Positions 1 through 8,245 of a DNA stretch of 64,000 bases are shown piece after piece; the stretch's first letter is position 1, and every line of letters starts with the position of its first letter. The stretch is taken from positions 86,756 to 150,755 of the forward strand of contig NZ_JAAGUY010000015.1 of the NCBI RefSeq assembly GCF_010868145.1. The letters are read 5' to 3'. Under the pieces are notes generated by a model, which made no database searches, had not been told where the DNA came from, and worked only from the letters and a program-made list of their open reading frames with translations. Source of the DNA: Nocardia cyriacigeorgica. Its GTDB lineage: Bacteria > Actinomycetota > Actinomycetes > Mycobacteriales > Mycobacteriaceae. A program made the position numbers and the translations under genes.

Positions 1-105
1 CGCATTTTGTCGGACCCCGGGTCTACCGTCGACCGAGTGAGGCACACCTCGCACGGCCGTCATCATGCCGTCCCCCTCAGCGGTCGTGACGTTGGACACA
101 AACGC

Positions 106-133
106 GCGATATTCGCTTGTACGCGACTATCGC
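106..133. promoter_or_regulatory. Inverted repeat / putative MarR operator
   Basis: Two 11-bp arms, GCGATATTCGC (106-116) and GCGACTATCGC (123-133), are inverted repeats with one mismatch around a 6-bp centre TTGTAC. A -10-like TATGAT follows at 142-147, six bases before the GTG at 154, so the site covers the likely -35 region of a leaderless promoter. This fits autoregulation by the MarR protein; that role is inference. Confidence 0.45.
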
Positions 134-153
134 ATTGCCAATATGATCGCGCG

Positions 154-636
154 GTGGCGAGTGAATTGGGATTCGGGGACGCGCTCGAGCGTTTCCTGAC
201 GGGCCTGTTCAGCGCGAGCCGATCCGACAGTGCCGACAAACTGGTCGAATTGGATCTGTCGCTCTCCCAGGCGCGTACCTTGTTCGTCCTCGGCCACGAC
301 GATCGTCAGCAACTGCCCATCCACGCCATCGCCGAACGACTCTCGTTATCGGTGACAGCGGCGGGGCGCAATGTGGATCGGCTCGTTCGTCTCGGGTTGG
401 TGACCAGGGACGAAAGCCCAGAGGACCGCCGGGTCAAACTGGTCGGCCTCAGCGAGCACGGTCGCGAGGTCATCCACGATCAGATGATGTGCCATCGCGA
501 AGCACTCGACCAACTGGTCGAACGCCTTCCGGACGACGTTCGTGACGATCTGCACGCCGCCATCATCGGCGTGCTCGACTCCGGGGCACTCGCCTCGGTA
601 CCAACCCCAGCCGTATCGACGGGAGACCCCTCGTGA
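154..636 (+). CDS. MarR-family transcriptional regulator
   Basis: A 160-residue winged-helix regulator. A mid-protein helix-turn-helix (IHAIAERLSLSVTAAGRNVDRL) is followed by the wing segment RDESPEDRRVKLVGLSEHG, the usual MarR DxRxxxxxLT-like signature. The frame is open upstream to base 7, but I chose GTG 154 because it gives normal MarR length and lies six bases after a TATGAT -10 box (leaderless). Its stop overlaps the start of the downstream efflux gene (GTGA, 633-636), so the two are probably co-transcribed and translationally coupled. It most likely represses that pump and responds to a drug-like ligand; the ligand is unknown. Confidence 0.85.
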   Translation: MASELGFGDALERFLTGLFSASRSDSADKLVELDLSLSQARTLFVLGHDDRQQLPIHAIAERLSLSVTAAGRNVDRLVRLGLVTRDESPEDRRVKLVGLSEHGREVIHDQMMCHREALDQLVERLPDDVRDDLHAAIIGVLDSGALASVPTPAVSTGDPS

Positions 637-2204
637 GCAAGTCCGCCGGCAGTACCGCCGCAGCGGTACCCGACAAGATAGACGGCGCCGTCCTCAAGGT
701 CGCCGGTGTCGTCGTCCTCGGCGCCATCATGTCGATTCTCGACATCACCGTGGTCAACGTCGCGCTGCCGACGTTCCAGACCGAGTTCGACGTCGCCAAC
801 TACTCCACGGTGGCCTGGACGGTCACCGCCTATACCCTCGCCCTGGCGACAGTGATCCCGCTGACCGGCTGGGCCGCAGACCGATTCGGCACCAAACGCC
901 TCTACCTCGCCGCGCTGGTGCTGTTCACCGCCGGTTCGGTGCTGTGCGCGCTGGCCTGGAGCATCGAGGCGCTGATCGCGTTCCGCGTGATCCAGGGCCT
1001 CGGCGGCGGCATGCTGATGCCGCTTGGCATGACGATCATGACCAAGGCCGCCGGACCCGAGCGGATCGGCCGCCTCATGGCCATCCTCGGTGTCCCGATG
1101 CTGCTCGGCCCGATCCTCGGCCCGATTCTCGGCGGCTGGCTGCTCGACAACGCCACCTGGCACTGGATCTTCCTGATCAACCTGCCCATCGGCGCCATCT
1201 CGCTGGTCTATGCCTACGTTGTGCTACCCAAGGACGATCCGCAGCCGAGCGAGAGCTTCGACTTCATCGGCATGCTGATGCTCTCGCCCGGTCTGGCACT
1301 GTTCCTGTTCGGAGTTTCCACGATTCCGGAGGAAGGCACGGTCACCGCGCCGAAGGTGTGGGCGACGATGCTCATCGGCGGACTGCTGGTGATCGCGTTC
1401 GTGTTCTACTCGTTCAAGCCCGAGCATCCGCTGCTGGACCTGCGGCTGTTCAAGAACTTCAACCTGTCGATCTCGACGATCACCATGTTCCTGTTCGCGG
1501 CCTCCTTCTTCGGTGGTTTGCTGCTGGTGCCCACCTACTTCCAGCAGGTGCGCGGTGAGAGCGCGCTGATGGCGGGTCTGCTGGTCGTACCGCAGGGTCT
1601 CGGCACCATGCTGACCATGCCGCTGGCGGGTGCGCTGGCCGACAAGCTGCCGGTCGGCCGGATCGCCCCGATCGGCTTGGCGGCGATCACCGCCGCGATG
1701 TTCGGGCTGTCGCAGACCGATGCGCACACCTCCTACCCGGTGCTGATGGGTCTACTGTTCGTCCTCGGTCTCGGTATGGGTGGCACCATGATGCCGCTGA
1801 TGACGGCCGCGCTGCGGACCCTCGCCGAGCATGAGGTGGCCCGTGGTTCGACGCTGCTCAACATCGCGCAGCAGATCGCGAGTTCGGTCGGTGTCGCCAT
1901 CATCTCGGTGGTGCTGACCAACCAGTTCAAGGCGTCGGAACCGGTGTCGGCGGCGCAAGCCGTCGGTGAAGCCGAACGCACCGGCACTCCACCGGATCCG
2001 TCGATCCTGGAGTACATCCAGTCGCTGGGCGCGAAATTCGAGTCGATGGTTCTCGACGATATGGCGTCGGCGTTCTCCACCAGCTACCTGGTCGCGGCAT
2101 TCCTGTGCGTGGTCACGCTGATCGCGTCGTTCTTCCTGCCCCGCAAGAAGGAAGCGGCGCCCGCCGAGGGTGAACAGCCCAAGGCTCCGGTCATGATGCA
2201 CTGA
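633..2204 (+). CDS. MFS multidrug efflux transporter, DHA2 (EmrB/QacA-like)
   Basis: A 523-residue integral membrane protein with about 14 hydrophobic helices. It shows the DHA2 N-terminal pattern (helix 1 with SILDITVVNVALPT, then WTVTAYTLALATVIPLTGWAADRFGTKR, which is motif A). Motif C-like glycine-rich sequence (LGPILGPILGGWLL) lies in helix 5, as expected of proton-driven drug exporters. A Lys/Glu-rich cytoplasmic tail ends the protein. It overlaps the MarR stop by four bases and is followed by a strong hairpin, so it is the last gene of a two-gene unit. The substrate cannot be read from the sequence. Confidence 0.88.
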   Translation: MSKSAGSTAAAVPDKIDGAVLKVAGVVVLGAIMSILDITVVNVALPTFQTEFDVANYSTVAWTVTAYTLALATVIPLTGWAADRFGTKRLYLAALVLFTAGSVLCALAWSIEALIAFRVIQGLGGGMLMPLGMTIMTKAAGPERIGRLMAILGVPMLLGPILGPILGGWLLDNATWHWIFLINLPIGAISLVYAYVVLPKDDPQPSESFDFIGMLMLSPGLALFLFGVSTIPEEGTVTAPKVWATMLIGGLLVIAFVFYSFKPEHPLLDLRLFKNFNLSISTITMFLFAASFFGGLLLVPTYFQQVRGESALMAGLLVVPQGLGTMLTMPLAGALADKLPVGRIAPIGLAAITAAMFGLSQTDAHTSYPVLMGLLFVLGLGMGGTMMPLMTAALRTLAEHEVARGSTLLNIAQQIASSVGVAIISVVLTNQFKASEPVSAAQAVGEAERTGTPPDPSILEYIQSLGAKFESMVLDDMASAFSTSYLVAAFLCVVTLIASFFLPRKKEAAPAEGEQPKAPVMMH

Positions 2205-2225
2205 GTCGAGCAGTCGGCGAATGTC

Positions 2226-2262
2226 GATGATCCCCGCGTGAATCGTTCACGCGGGGATCATC
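2226..2262. terminator. Strong hairpin between convergent genes
   Basis: A perfect 17-bp stem (2226-2242 with 2246-2262) around a 3-base TCG loop lies 22 bp after the MFS stop. The minus-strand lysozyme-like gene ends 22 bp further on. It is placed to serve as a bidirectional terminator for the two converging transcripts. It has no long T tract, which is common in actinobacteria. Confidence 0.75.
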
Positions 2263-2283
2263 GCGTTCATCGACCGGGAATGT

Positions 2284-3357
2284 CTACACGGAGACGTTGC
2301 CCATGCTGGCCGCGATATTGTCCGCGTTGGCGATCCGTTGTCCTCGCAGTGAGCGGTCGCTTCGTTCGTAGTACTCATCGAATACCGCCGCCGCAGCGCC
2401 CGGCGTATCTGTGGCCTGCAACCTGCGATATGCAGCGGATTCCTCGCCGCGCAGCTCATGCATCATGAAGTCGACCTGAGTCTTCCAATCACCGACCGGC
2501 TTGCCCTGCGCCGCGGCGAAGGCTTCGAGATTCTGACGCCGTCCACCGAGCCATTGGCACAACCCATACGCACCTTCTTTCGGGTTGTAGGCCCCGGTAT
2601 TCAATCCGGGCGCTTCGACCTGCATATTGCCGAGGACTCCCGCCGCTTGCGCAGGGGTGAGTCCGTGCTCGAGGAGTCGCTTGTAGATGTTTTCCGCCGT
2701 AGCCCGCTCACCACCGTCCAGCGGTGCTGCGGTCGCGTTCGTCGCCGGGCTACCGCCCTCGTAGATATCGGCGGGCAGATTGCTGCCGAAGTTCGGGGTC
2801 CACGATGGCGCCCCACCGCTCGCCGGAGCACCGCCGTTCTGCGCATTCCCTCCTCCTGGAGGCGAATTCCACGCCTGCCGGTCCAGCTCATTGAAGGCAT
2901 CCCACACAGCGTCGACCGCTTTGCTGATGACCTTGCCCATCGCCTCTGTAGCGCCGAGCTGCTCAGCCAAAGTCGGACGGTGCGGTGGGTCGTCGACAAC
3001 GTCGGCCAGAATTTCGTCGACGGCCTTCTCGAGAGCATCGACTTGGGCAGTCACCTCATTGGCCACATCAGCAGACGCGGCAGCCATCTCGGCGATCTGA
3101 TCGTCGAGCGAGTTCCATTGGTCCTTATAGTCCTTGACGTCGCCGGCGCGAAGGTTGTACTTCTTCTTCAGCTCGCCGTCGCCCGGCATCTTCGCATCAC
3201 CGAGTCCATCCAAGTACTTGGCCGTGATCCGGGTCGCGGTCTTGTCACCGAGCCCCTTTTTCAACGCCTCCAGCGTCGCTTCGGTGCGAGCGATATACGG
3301 GTTCAGGATGGGTGCGTCGGAAAAACGCCGAAAGCTCACTGGATCCGGGGCCACCAT
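2284..3357 (-). CDS. Phage-tail-lysozyme-like peptidoglycan hydrolase
   Basis: 357 residues. The C-terminal about 130 residues resemble the phage tail lysozyme domain: AENIYKRLLEHGLTPAQAAGVLGNMQ, then GAYGLCQWLGGRRQNLEAF, then DFMMHELRGEESAAYRRL and VFDEYYERS. The N-terminal about 200 residues are charged and helical, followed by a Gly/Pro/Asn-rich linker. That layout resembles other actinobacterial proteins with a helical head and a cell-wall hydrolase tail. The frame extends upstream, but ATG 3357 is preceded by GGGAGGTGG, so I start there. There is no signal peptide, so export, if any, would be by another route; this is not shown. It is not part of a visible prophage. Confidence 0.65.
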   Translation of the reverse strand: MVAPDPVSFRRFSDAPILNPYIARTEATLEALKKGLGDKTATRITAKYLDGLGDAKMPGDGELKKKYNLRAGDVKDYKDQWNSLDDQIAEMAAASADVANEVTAQVDALEKAVDEILADVVDDPPHRPTLAEQLGATEAMGKVISKAVDAVWDAFNELDRQAWNSPPGGGNAQNGGAPASGGAPSWTPNFGSNLPADIYEGGSPATNATAAPLDGGERATAENIYKRLLEHGLTPAQAAGVLGNMQVEAPGLNTGAYNPKEGAYGLCQWLGGRRQNLEAFAAAQGKPVGDWKTQVDFMMHELRGEESAAYRRLQATDTPGAAAAVFDEYYERSDRSLRGQRIANADNIAASMGNVSV

Positions 3358-3375
3358 CCACCTCCCACACACACC

Positions 3376-3403
3376 GCACGGCGGCGACTCTGTCCCGCCG
3401 TGC
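3376..3403. terminator. Hairpin downstream of the GMC oxidoreductase gene
   Basis: Inverted 9-bp arms GCACGGCGG (3376-3384) and CCGCCGTGC (3395-3403) with a 10-base loop lie between the GMC gene (ending at 3535) and the lysozyme-like gene start (3357). It could terminate the GMC transcript or form the 5' leader of the next gene; the two cannot be separated by reading. Confidence 0.4.
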
Positions 3404-3534
3404 CGGTCGAGCATCTGCATAGATAGCAGAAGACGCATACCTCCGCCGTCGCCGATGCTCCCATACATGGGAAGAACTCCGATCGGCCGCGAGCACCGAG
3501 GTCGACGTGCCGCGGACAAGCCACCGATCGCCGA

Positions 3535-5130
3535 TCAGATCACGGTGCCGACATCCTTGGCGACGAGATGATCGAGTGCGCGTTCCGCCACCGCCGCGAT
3601 CGTCATCGACGGATTGCAGGCGGCGGTATTGCCCGGCATCAGCGCACCGTCGAGCACGTAGAGTCCGCGCTGGCCGAGCACCCGGCCCTCCAAATCGCAG
3701 ACGGTGCCCATGCTCGCGCCGCCCAGCGGATGCCAGGTGGACGGGAAGGCGGCGTTGGTGTCGAGCAGGGCGGTGCCGGGACCGGCGATGCGATGCGCGA
3801 GCGGTCCGATGTGGTTGTCCTGGATGACGCAGTCGCCGCCGGTCGGCCAGTGCAGCACCGCCTGTTCGGCCGCCGAATCGTAGGTGAACGCGCCGCGGCC
3901 GTCGCTGACGCCGTAGCCGACCATCATCGTGGACTTCGGGTCGATCGGCAGCGGCGGAATCGATGCCTGGATGAGAGTGCAGGCGTGCCGCGGGTCCGAC
4001 CAGTTCAAGCTGCCGTAGACGACCGGGCCGCCCTGCGCGGGACCGAAATCCGCTGCGGGGTTGGTCCACACGTAGATCCGGTCGGCGTTGGTGCCCCAGT
4101 TCTGTCCGAGCGCGTCGGGCAGGTCGGGAATCAAGCCTCTGGCGCCCGCTCGCACCAGCAGTTTGGTGGTATTGAGGCTGCCAGCGGCCAGCATGAGGGT
4201 GCCGGTGGTGATGACCTTGTTCTCCTGGACGACGCCCGCGGTGTCGATGCGGTCGACGTGGACGATCCAGCGTCCGTCGGGGCCGCGCTCGATATCGGTG
4301 ACCTCGTGCAGGGTGCGCACCTGGACCCGTCCGGTCGCCTCCGCGGCCGCGATGTAGGTGACGTCGACGGAGTGTTTGCCGCCGTTGTTGACGCCCATCG
4401 CGCTGTCGCCGTTGGTGTACGACGGCTTCATCTCCCCACGCAGCTCCGCGAGGGCGAAGTCCCAGTCGATCGGCATCGGGATCTTCGACAGTGGCAGTCC
4501 GGCGCGTCGCACATGGTCGGCGAAAACGCGCGCCGCAGCGTAATTCGGGCCTGCGATCAGCTCGTCGGGTGCGACCGCGAGACCGAGCATCCGCGCAACC
4601 CGGGGGTAGTGCACGCGGTCCATCGTCGCCCAGTCGAGTTCCGTCGGGAAATGCGTAGTGAACACCGCTTCGTCCGGCTGCAACGACATCCCTTGGTAGA
4701 TCAGCGAACCGCCGCCGAGCCCCGCCGCACACAGGGCGGTCATGTTCTCCCCCGGCACCGCCTCGACCAGACCGGCGTAGGGCTCGAAAGCCAAGGGCCG
4801 CCCGAACAGGTTCGGACTGGATCGGTGCCACAGGATGCGCTTGTCCGGCGCCGATGCCCGCGGGAAGGTTTCCGCGTCGGGCCCCGTCGGCCAGCGCATC
4901 CCGCGTTCCAACAGCACTACCGGCACGCCGGCCTCGGCCAGTCGCAGTGCCGCCACGCCACCACCGAACCCCGACCCGATCACGACCACCCGATGCTCCT
5001 CCCGGGTGAGCGCAACGCTGTTGACCCTGGCGGCGATTCTGGGTTTCGGATCGAATGCCCGGGTACCGGCGAGCACGGCGCCCGCGGCGACCGCCCCGGT
5101 CAGCAGCGAGCGGCGGGAGATCACTGACAT
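3535..5130 (-). CDS. GMC-family FAD oxidoreductase, cholesterol-oxidase-like, Tat-exported
   Basis: 531 residues. The N-terminus has a twin-arginine signal (SRRSLLTGAVAAGAVLAGTRA), so the folded flavoprotein is probably exported by Tat. The FAD-binding Rossmann motif is VVIGSGFGGGVAALRLAEAG with a following LLERG. The C-terminal signature WHPLGGASMG, then LYVLDGALMPGNTAACNPSMTIAAVAER, matches class I cholesterol oxidases, with the catalytic His (HPLGG) and Asn (CNPS) present. Members oxidise 3-beta-hydroxysteroids or other alcohols; the substrate here is not established. AAGGA precedes ATG 5130. Upstream lie two tandem palindromes that look like a TetR-type operator, but no regulator gene is adjacent. 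Confidence 0.8.
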   Translation of the reverse strand: MSVISRRSLLTGAVAAGAVLAGTRAFDPKPRIAARVNSVALTREEHRVVVIGSGFGGGVAALRLAEAGVPVVLLERGMRWPTGPDAETFPRASAPDKRILWHRSSPNLFGRPLAFEPYAGLVEAVPGENMTALCAAGLGGGSLIYQGMSLQPDEAVFTTHFPTELDWATMDRVHYPRVARMLGLAVAPDELIAGPNYAAARVFADHVRRAGLPLSKIPMPIDWDFALAELRGEMKPSYTNGDSAMGVNNGGKHSVDVTYIAAAEATGRVQVRTLHEVTDIERGPDGRWIVHVDRIDTAGVVQENKVITTGTLMLAAGSLNTTKLLVRAGARGLIPDLPDALGQNWGTNADRIYVWTNPAADFGPAQGGPVVYGSLNWSDPRHACTLIQASIPPLPIDPKSTMMVGYGVSDGRGAFTYDSAAEQAVLHWPTGGDCVIQDNHIGPLAHRIAGPGTALLDTNAAFPSTWHPLGGASMGTVCDLEGRVLGQRGLYVLDGALMPGNTAACNPSMTIAAVAERALDHLVAKDVGTVI

Positions 5131-5177
5131 GAAAGATCCTTACGACGAGACAACTCGGGCGCCACACGTCAGCGCCG

Positions 5178-5206
5178 GTAACCCAGTTACCGAGTAACGA
5201 AGTTAC
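5178..5206. promoter_or_regulatory. Tandem palindromes GTAAC-N3-GTTAC (putative operator)
   Basis: Two perfect 13-bp palindromes, GTAAC-CCA-GTTAC (5178-5190) and GTAAC-GAA-GTTAC (5194-5206), lie 16 bp centre to centre, about 48 bp upstream of the GMC start. Paired dyads of this size are typical of TetR-family repressors binding as two dimers. The bioD 3' side is also nearby, but bioD reads away from the site. About 180 bp from here to bioD show nothing else I can support. Confidence 0.55.
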
Positions 5207-5390
5207 TGGACCCCTGCTCGCGCCGGGCGAAAACCGGCAACTTCGATCCGACGCCCGCCTGCCGGGCAGATAGCCTCGCATTCGGGCACGCTCGGATGGA
5301 GGCGCGGAGGCGATGGACGACGATCCGCATATCCACGTCGAGCGGCAGATCGCGCAGGTGCGCGGCTTCCCCGCGCGGCAGATCCTCCGG

Positions 5391-6071
5391 TCAGGCGAGC
5401 AAGAAGCGCTCGACCCAGGGTGCGTCGAACCAGCCCGCCGCGTCGGCCCGGAATTCGTTCGGCGATTGTGTACCCACACCGGCCGGGATCGTGCCGACCA
5501 GCTCGACACCGGTCACCCGAGGCAGATCGCCGCGGTTGGTTTCCATGGCCAGGTCGGGAGTTTCGGGCCAGGAGCCGATCACCAGACCCGCACAGTCCAC
5601 ACCGGCCGCGGCGAGGGTACGGGTGGTGAGCTCGGTGTGATTGAGGGTGCCGAGGCCGGGAGCCGTGACGACCACGACCGGCGCGGCGAGTTTCGCCGCC
5701 AGATCGAGCAGAGTGAATTCGCCGATGCGGACCAACAGTCCGCCCGCACCCTCGACGAGAACGAGGTCGGCGGTGAGTTCGGTGATGGCCGAGAGGGTTT
5801 CGTCGATGGTGAGCAACGGTGCGCCGCAACGGCGGGCTGCCGTATCGGGGGCCAGCGGTTCGGGATAGCGGGCCAGTTCGGCGGTTCGGGTGACACCGGA
5901 GAGTCGCGCGATGGTCGCGAGATCGCCGGGTTCGTCCGGGGCGGCACCGGTCTGGGCCGGTTTGCATACCGCTACCGAGCGCCCGGCAGCCATGGCGGCG
6001 GCGGCCAATGCGGCGGTAACGATGGTCTTGCCGACATCGGTCGACGTTCCGGTGACGAACAACAACGTCAT
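5391..6071 (-). CDS. bioD: Dethiobiotin synthetase
   Basis: 226 residues. ATP-dependent carboxylation of 7,8-diaminopelargonate to dethiobiotin, the third step of biotin ring assembly, in the cytosol. The N-terminal P-loop GTSTDVGKT (residues 8-16) is the BioD variant of Walker A. KPAQTG, VEGAGGLLV and VVTAPGLGTLNHTELT, in that order, match the family. The frame opens nine codons earlier, but ATG 6071 has AGGGGAG at good spacing. The stop of bioF is 28 bp upstream, so bioF-bioD form an operon under the operator at 7265-7277. bioB is not in the window. Confidence 0.95.
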   Translation of the reverse strand: MTLLFVTGTSTDVGKTIVTAALAAAAMAAGRSVAVCKPAQTGAAPDEPGDLATIARLSGVTRTAELARYPEPLAPDTAARRCGAPLLTIDETLSAITELTADLVLVEGAGGLLVRIGEFTLLDLAAKLAAPVVVVTAPGLGTLNHTELTTRTLAAAGVDCAGLVIGSWPETPDLAMETNRGDLPRVTGVELVGTIPAGVGTQSPNEFRADAAGWFDAPWVERFLLA

Positions 6072-6099
6072 CGAGCGCTCCCCTGACGTGCGATGCACC

Positions 6100-7248
6100 T
6101 CACGCAGGCACTACCTGACGTGCGGTGGACAGGACCTCGCCGAGAACCGTGGCGATGACATCGATGTCGGCGGGAGTCAGATTCGCACGAGCGGTGAGCC
6201 GCAGCCGAGAGGTACCTTCCGGTACCGACGGCGGACGGAAGCACCCCACGTCCAGCCCGCGCGCCCGGCATTCCTGCGCGGCATCGAATGCGACCTGCGC
6301 CTCCCCCAGCACCACCGACACCACGGCCGAATCCGGTTGCGGCACCTCGGCGATACGGGCGATATCGGCGGCGCGGTCGAGTACCCGCTGTGCGATACCC
6401 GGATCGCCGCGCAGAATCCGCAGCGCCGCGCGTGCCGCGCCGACAGCCGCGGGCGCGAGTCCGGTATCGAAGATGAACGTGCGGGCAGCGTCGATCAGAT
6501 GGGCACGTACCCGGCCGCTGGCCAGTACCGCACCGCCCTGGGCGGCAAGGGCTTTCGACAGCGTCGCGGTGATCACCAGATCCGGTTCACCGGCCAGTCC
6601 CGCCTCCTGCACCAGTCCACGTCCGCCCCTGCCGCGCACGCCGAGGCCGTGCGCCTCGTCGACAACCAGCACGGCGCCGTTCGCGCGGGTGACCCGATGC
6701 AGTTCGGCCAGCGGCGCCAGATCACCGTCGGCGCTGAATACCGAATCGGTGAGCACCAGCGCACGTTCCTCCGTGCGGCTCGCCAGCAACCGATCCACTG
6801 CCGCCGCGTCACAGTGCGGTGCGATCTCCACCCGCGCCCGCGACAATCGGCAGGCATCCACCAGCGAGGCATGACTGCCCGCATCGGAAACGATCAACGA
6901 GCCCCGTCCGGCCAATGCTGTCACCACACCGAGATTGGCCGCGTACCCGGACGCGAATACCAGCCCGGCCTCCGCACCCACGAACTCCGCCAGCTCGGCC
7001 TCGAGCGATTCGTGCTCGGTGGTGGTTCCGGTGACCAGCCGTGACCCGGTCGATCCGGCGCCCCACCGGCGCACCGCCTCGACCGCACCCTCGATCACCT
7101 CGGGATGCCGGACCAGGCCCAGATAGTCGTTCGAGGCCAGATCGATGGATGACGATTGCTGTTCCCGCGCCCGCAACTCCCGCCGCAGCCCCGCCCCCAC
7201 TCGCTCGGCAGCACGCGCGTCCAGCCAGCTCAATGGATCGGTACTCAC
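6100..7248 (-). CDS. bioF: 8-amino-7-oxononanoate synthase
   Basis: 382 residues from GTG 7248. A PLP-dependent alpha-oxoamine synthase that condenses pimeloyl-thioester with alanine in the biotin pathway. Seen: IDLASNDYLGL, GAGSTGSRLVTG, the aspartate-containing VVDEAHGLGVRGRGGRG, and the Schiff-base lysine in TATLSKALAAQGG. I prefer GTG 7248 over upstream starts because a TATGGT -10 box (7257-7262) lies eight bases before it, giving a leaderless mRNA. It is first in a bioF-bioD operon. A BioQ-like palindrome sits immediately upstream of the -10 box. Confidence 0.95.
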   Translation of the reverse strand: MSTDPLSWLDARAAERVGAGLRRELRAREQQSSSIDLASNDYLGLVRHPEVIEGAVEAVRRWGAGSTGSRLVTGTTTEHESLEAELAEFVGAEAGLVFASGYAANLGVVTALAGRGSLIVSDAGSHASLVDACRLSRARVEIAPHCDAAAVDRLLASRTEERALVLTDSVFSADGDLAPLAELHRVTRANGAVLVVDEAHGLGVRGRGGRGLVQEAGLAGEPDLVITATLSKALAAQGGAVLASGRVRAHLIDAARTFIFDTGLAPAAVGAARAALRILRGDPGIAQRVLDRAADIARIAEVPQPDSAVVSVVLGEAQVAFDAAQECRARGLDVGCFRPPSVPEGTSRLRLTARANLTPADIDVIATVLGEVLSTARQVVPA

Positions 7249-7256
7249 AGCTGAAC

Positions 7257-7278
7257 ACCATACTTGAACGGCGTTCAG
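7257..7278 (-). promoter_or_regulatory. bioF promoter with BioQ-like operator
   Basis: Reading the minus strand, a -10-like TATGGT (7262-7257) precedes the bioF GTG by eight bases. The palindrome TGAAC-GGC-GTTCA (7265-7277) fills the -10/-35 spacer. The known BioQ sites of corynebacteria and mycobacteria are TGAAC-N3-GTTAC (from memory), so this is one base from a consensus half-site. Binding of a repressor here would block the promoter. Confidence 0.6.
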
Positions 7279-7317
7279 GAGCATGCCGGGGGCCGCTGAC
7301 GGCGCATGGCCCGCCCT

Positions 7318-7794
7318 TCAGCCGCCGAACCAGCTGGGCATATCGGTGCGGAAGAGATCACCCGGTGCGAGAGCCCGAAGGTCGGCTTCGAGCGCGGTCA
7401 TCCGCTCGGCTCCCAGAGCGTCCGTCCAGCGCGCGTGGATGCGGTCGAAGGTCTCGGCGGATTTGTCCAGGAAGTCGATGCCGCGATCGGTGAGCGTGTA
7501 AACCTTGCGCCGCGCGTCTGCCGGATCATGGCCGCGACGTAAGTACCCGCGGCGTTCGAGATTCTCGATGTGCTTACCCGCGGCCTGCTTGGAGATGCCG
7601 AGCGCACGTCCGAGGTCGGCCGCGGTGCACCCCTGCGGCCCGGTACGCACGATCGCCTGGAACAGGAAACCGTGCATCGGCCGCAGGTCGGGGTGTCCGC
7701 GCTCGGCGAGATCGGCATGCACCTCGTCGATGGCCGCACGGAATGCGCCCAGCATCCGCAGTGGTAGCTCGAAGCCACCGGCATCCCTTGACAT
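7318..7794 (-). CDS. MarR-family transcriptional regulator
   Basis: 158 residues from ATG 7794. The HTH is CTAADLGRALGISKQAAGKHIENL, followed by the wing RGHDPADARRKVYTLTDRG, which carries the MarR D-x-R signature. An upstream TTG start exists but has no usable ribosome site; GAGG is nine bases before the ATG. It is divergent from a small cupin gene, with a GACAA/TTGTC inverted repeat between them. It therefore probably controls itself and the cupin gene. It separates bioA from bioF-bioD but shows no link to biotin in its own sequence. Confidence 0.85.
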   Translation of the reverse strand: MSRDAGGFELPLRMLGAFRAAIDEVHADLAERGHPDLRPMHGFLFQAIVRTGPQGCTAADLGRALGISKQAAGKHIENLERRGYLRRGHDPADARRKVYTLTDRGIDFLDKSAETFDRIHARWTDALGAERMTALEADLRALAPGDLFRTDMPSWFGG

Positions 7795-7819
7795 ATTGGA
7801 CAACCTCGTTGACTATATG

Positions 7820-7834
7820 GACAACATTATTGTC
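7820..7834. promoter_or_regulatory. Inverted repeat in marR/cupin intergenic region
   Basis: GACAA-CATTA-TTGTC (7820-7834) is a perfect 5+5+5 inverted repeat midway between the divergent MarR and cupin genes. Related GGACAA blocks lie on either side. It is a good candidate MarR operator. Confidence 0.45.
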
Positions 7835-7854
7835 TATCTTAAGGGCGTGCCGCC

Positions 7855-8229
7855 ATGACCGTCATCCGACACTCCGAAACCCGCCGCACCGAAACTCCGG
7901 CGGGCGTGATGACCACCCTCGCCTCCCCCACCCAGGGCGGCTCATCGTTGTCGCTGTGGCGAGTGGAGGTCGCACCGGGTATATCCGGGCCGCCGCATTT
8001 CATCGATGCCGAGCAGATCTGGACCGTCCTCACCGGCCGCGCCGAAATAACCCTGAACGGCACTGATCTCGTCGTCGACGCGGGCGACACGATTGTCCTG
8101 CCGCCCGATGCGCTGCGCCAGATCTCCGGCGGCGCAGAGGGTTACACCGCCGTGGTCGCCGCACGGCCGGACGCCCGAGCAGGCACCCCTGACGGCACGG
8201 GCACGATCGTGCCGCCGTGGATCGCCTGA
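7855..8229 (+). CDS. Small cupin-domain protein
   Basis: 124 residues forming one double-stranded beta-helix cupin. The first motif region (PHFIDAEQIWTVLTGRAEITLNG) keeps one His and Glu, and the second (DAGDTIVLPPDALRQISG) lacks the second metal His. It may thus bind metal weakly or not at all. AAGGG lies nine bases before ATG 7855. It is divergent from a MarR gene and converges on bioA with a 16-bp gap. Such proteins act as isomerases, dioxygenases or ligand sensors; no reaction can be assigned. Confidence 0.7.
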   Translation: MTVIRHSETRRTETPAGVMTTLASPTQGGSSLSLWRVEVAPGISGPPHFIDAEQIWTVLTGRAEITLNGTDLVVDAGDTIVLPPDALRQISGGAEGYTAVVAARPDARAGTPDGTGTIVPPWIA

Positions 8230-8245
8230 GGCGCCCGCACGAACG

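Noticed and set aside
5178..5206. KstR (cholesterol regulon) operator
   Set aside because: KstR sites have AAC-N2-GTT spacing; these have N3 between the halves.
5313..5400. Small plus-strand ORF MDDDPHIHVERQIAQ
   Set aside because: It runs antisense into bioD with no ribosome site; not supported as a gene.
3245..5509. A 754-codon open frame on the minus strand
   Set aside because: It overlaps the GMC gene in another frame, has an Arg/Gly-rich translation with no domain, and is a GC-rich shadow. Similar long frames at 16101-17447 and 40715-42553 were rejected for the same reason.
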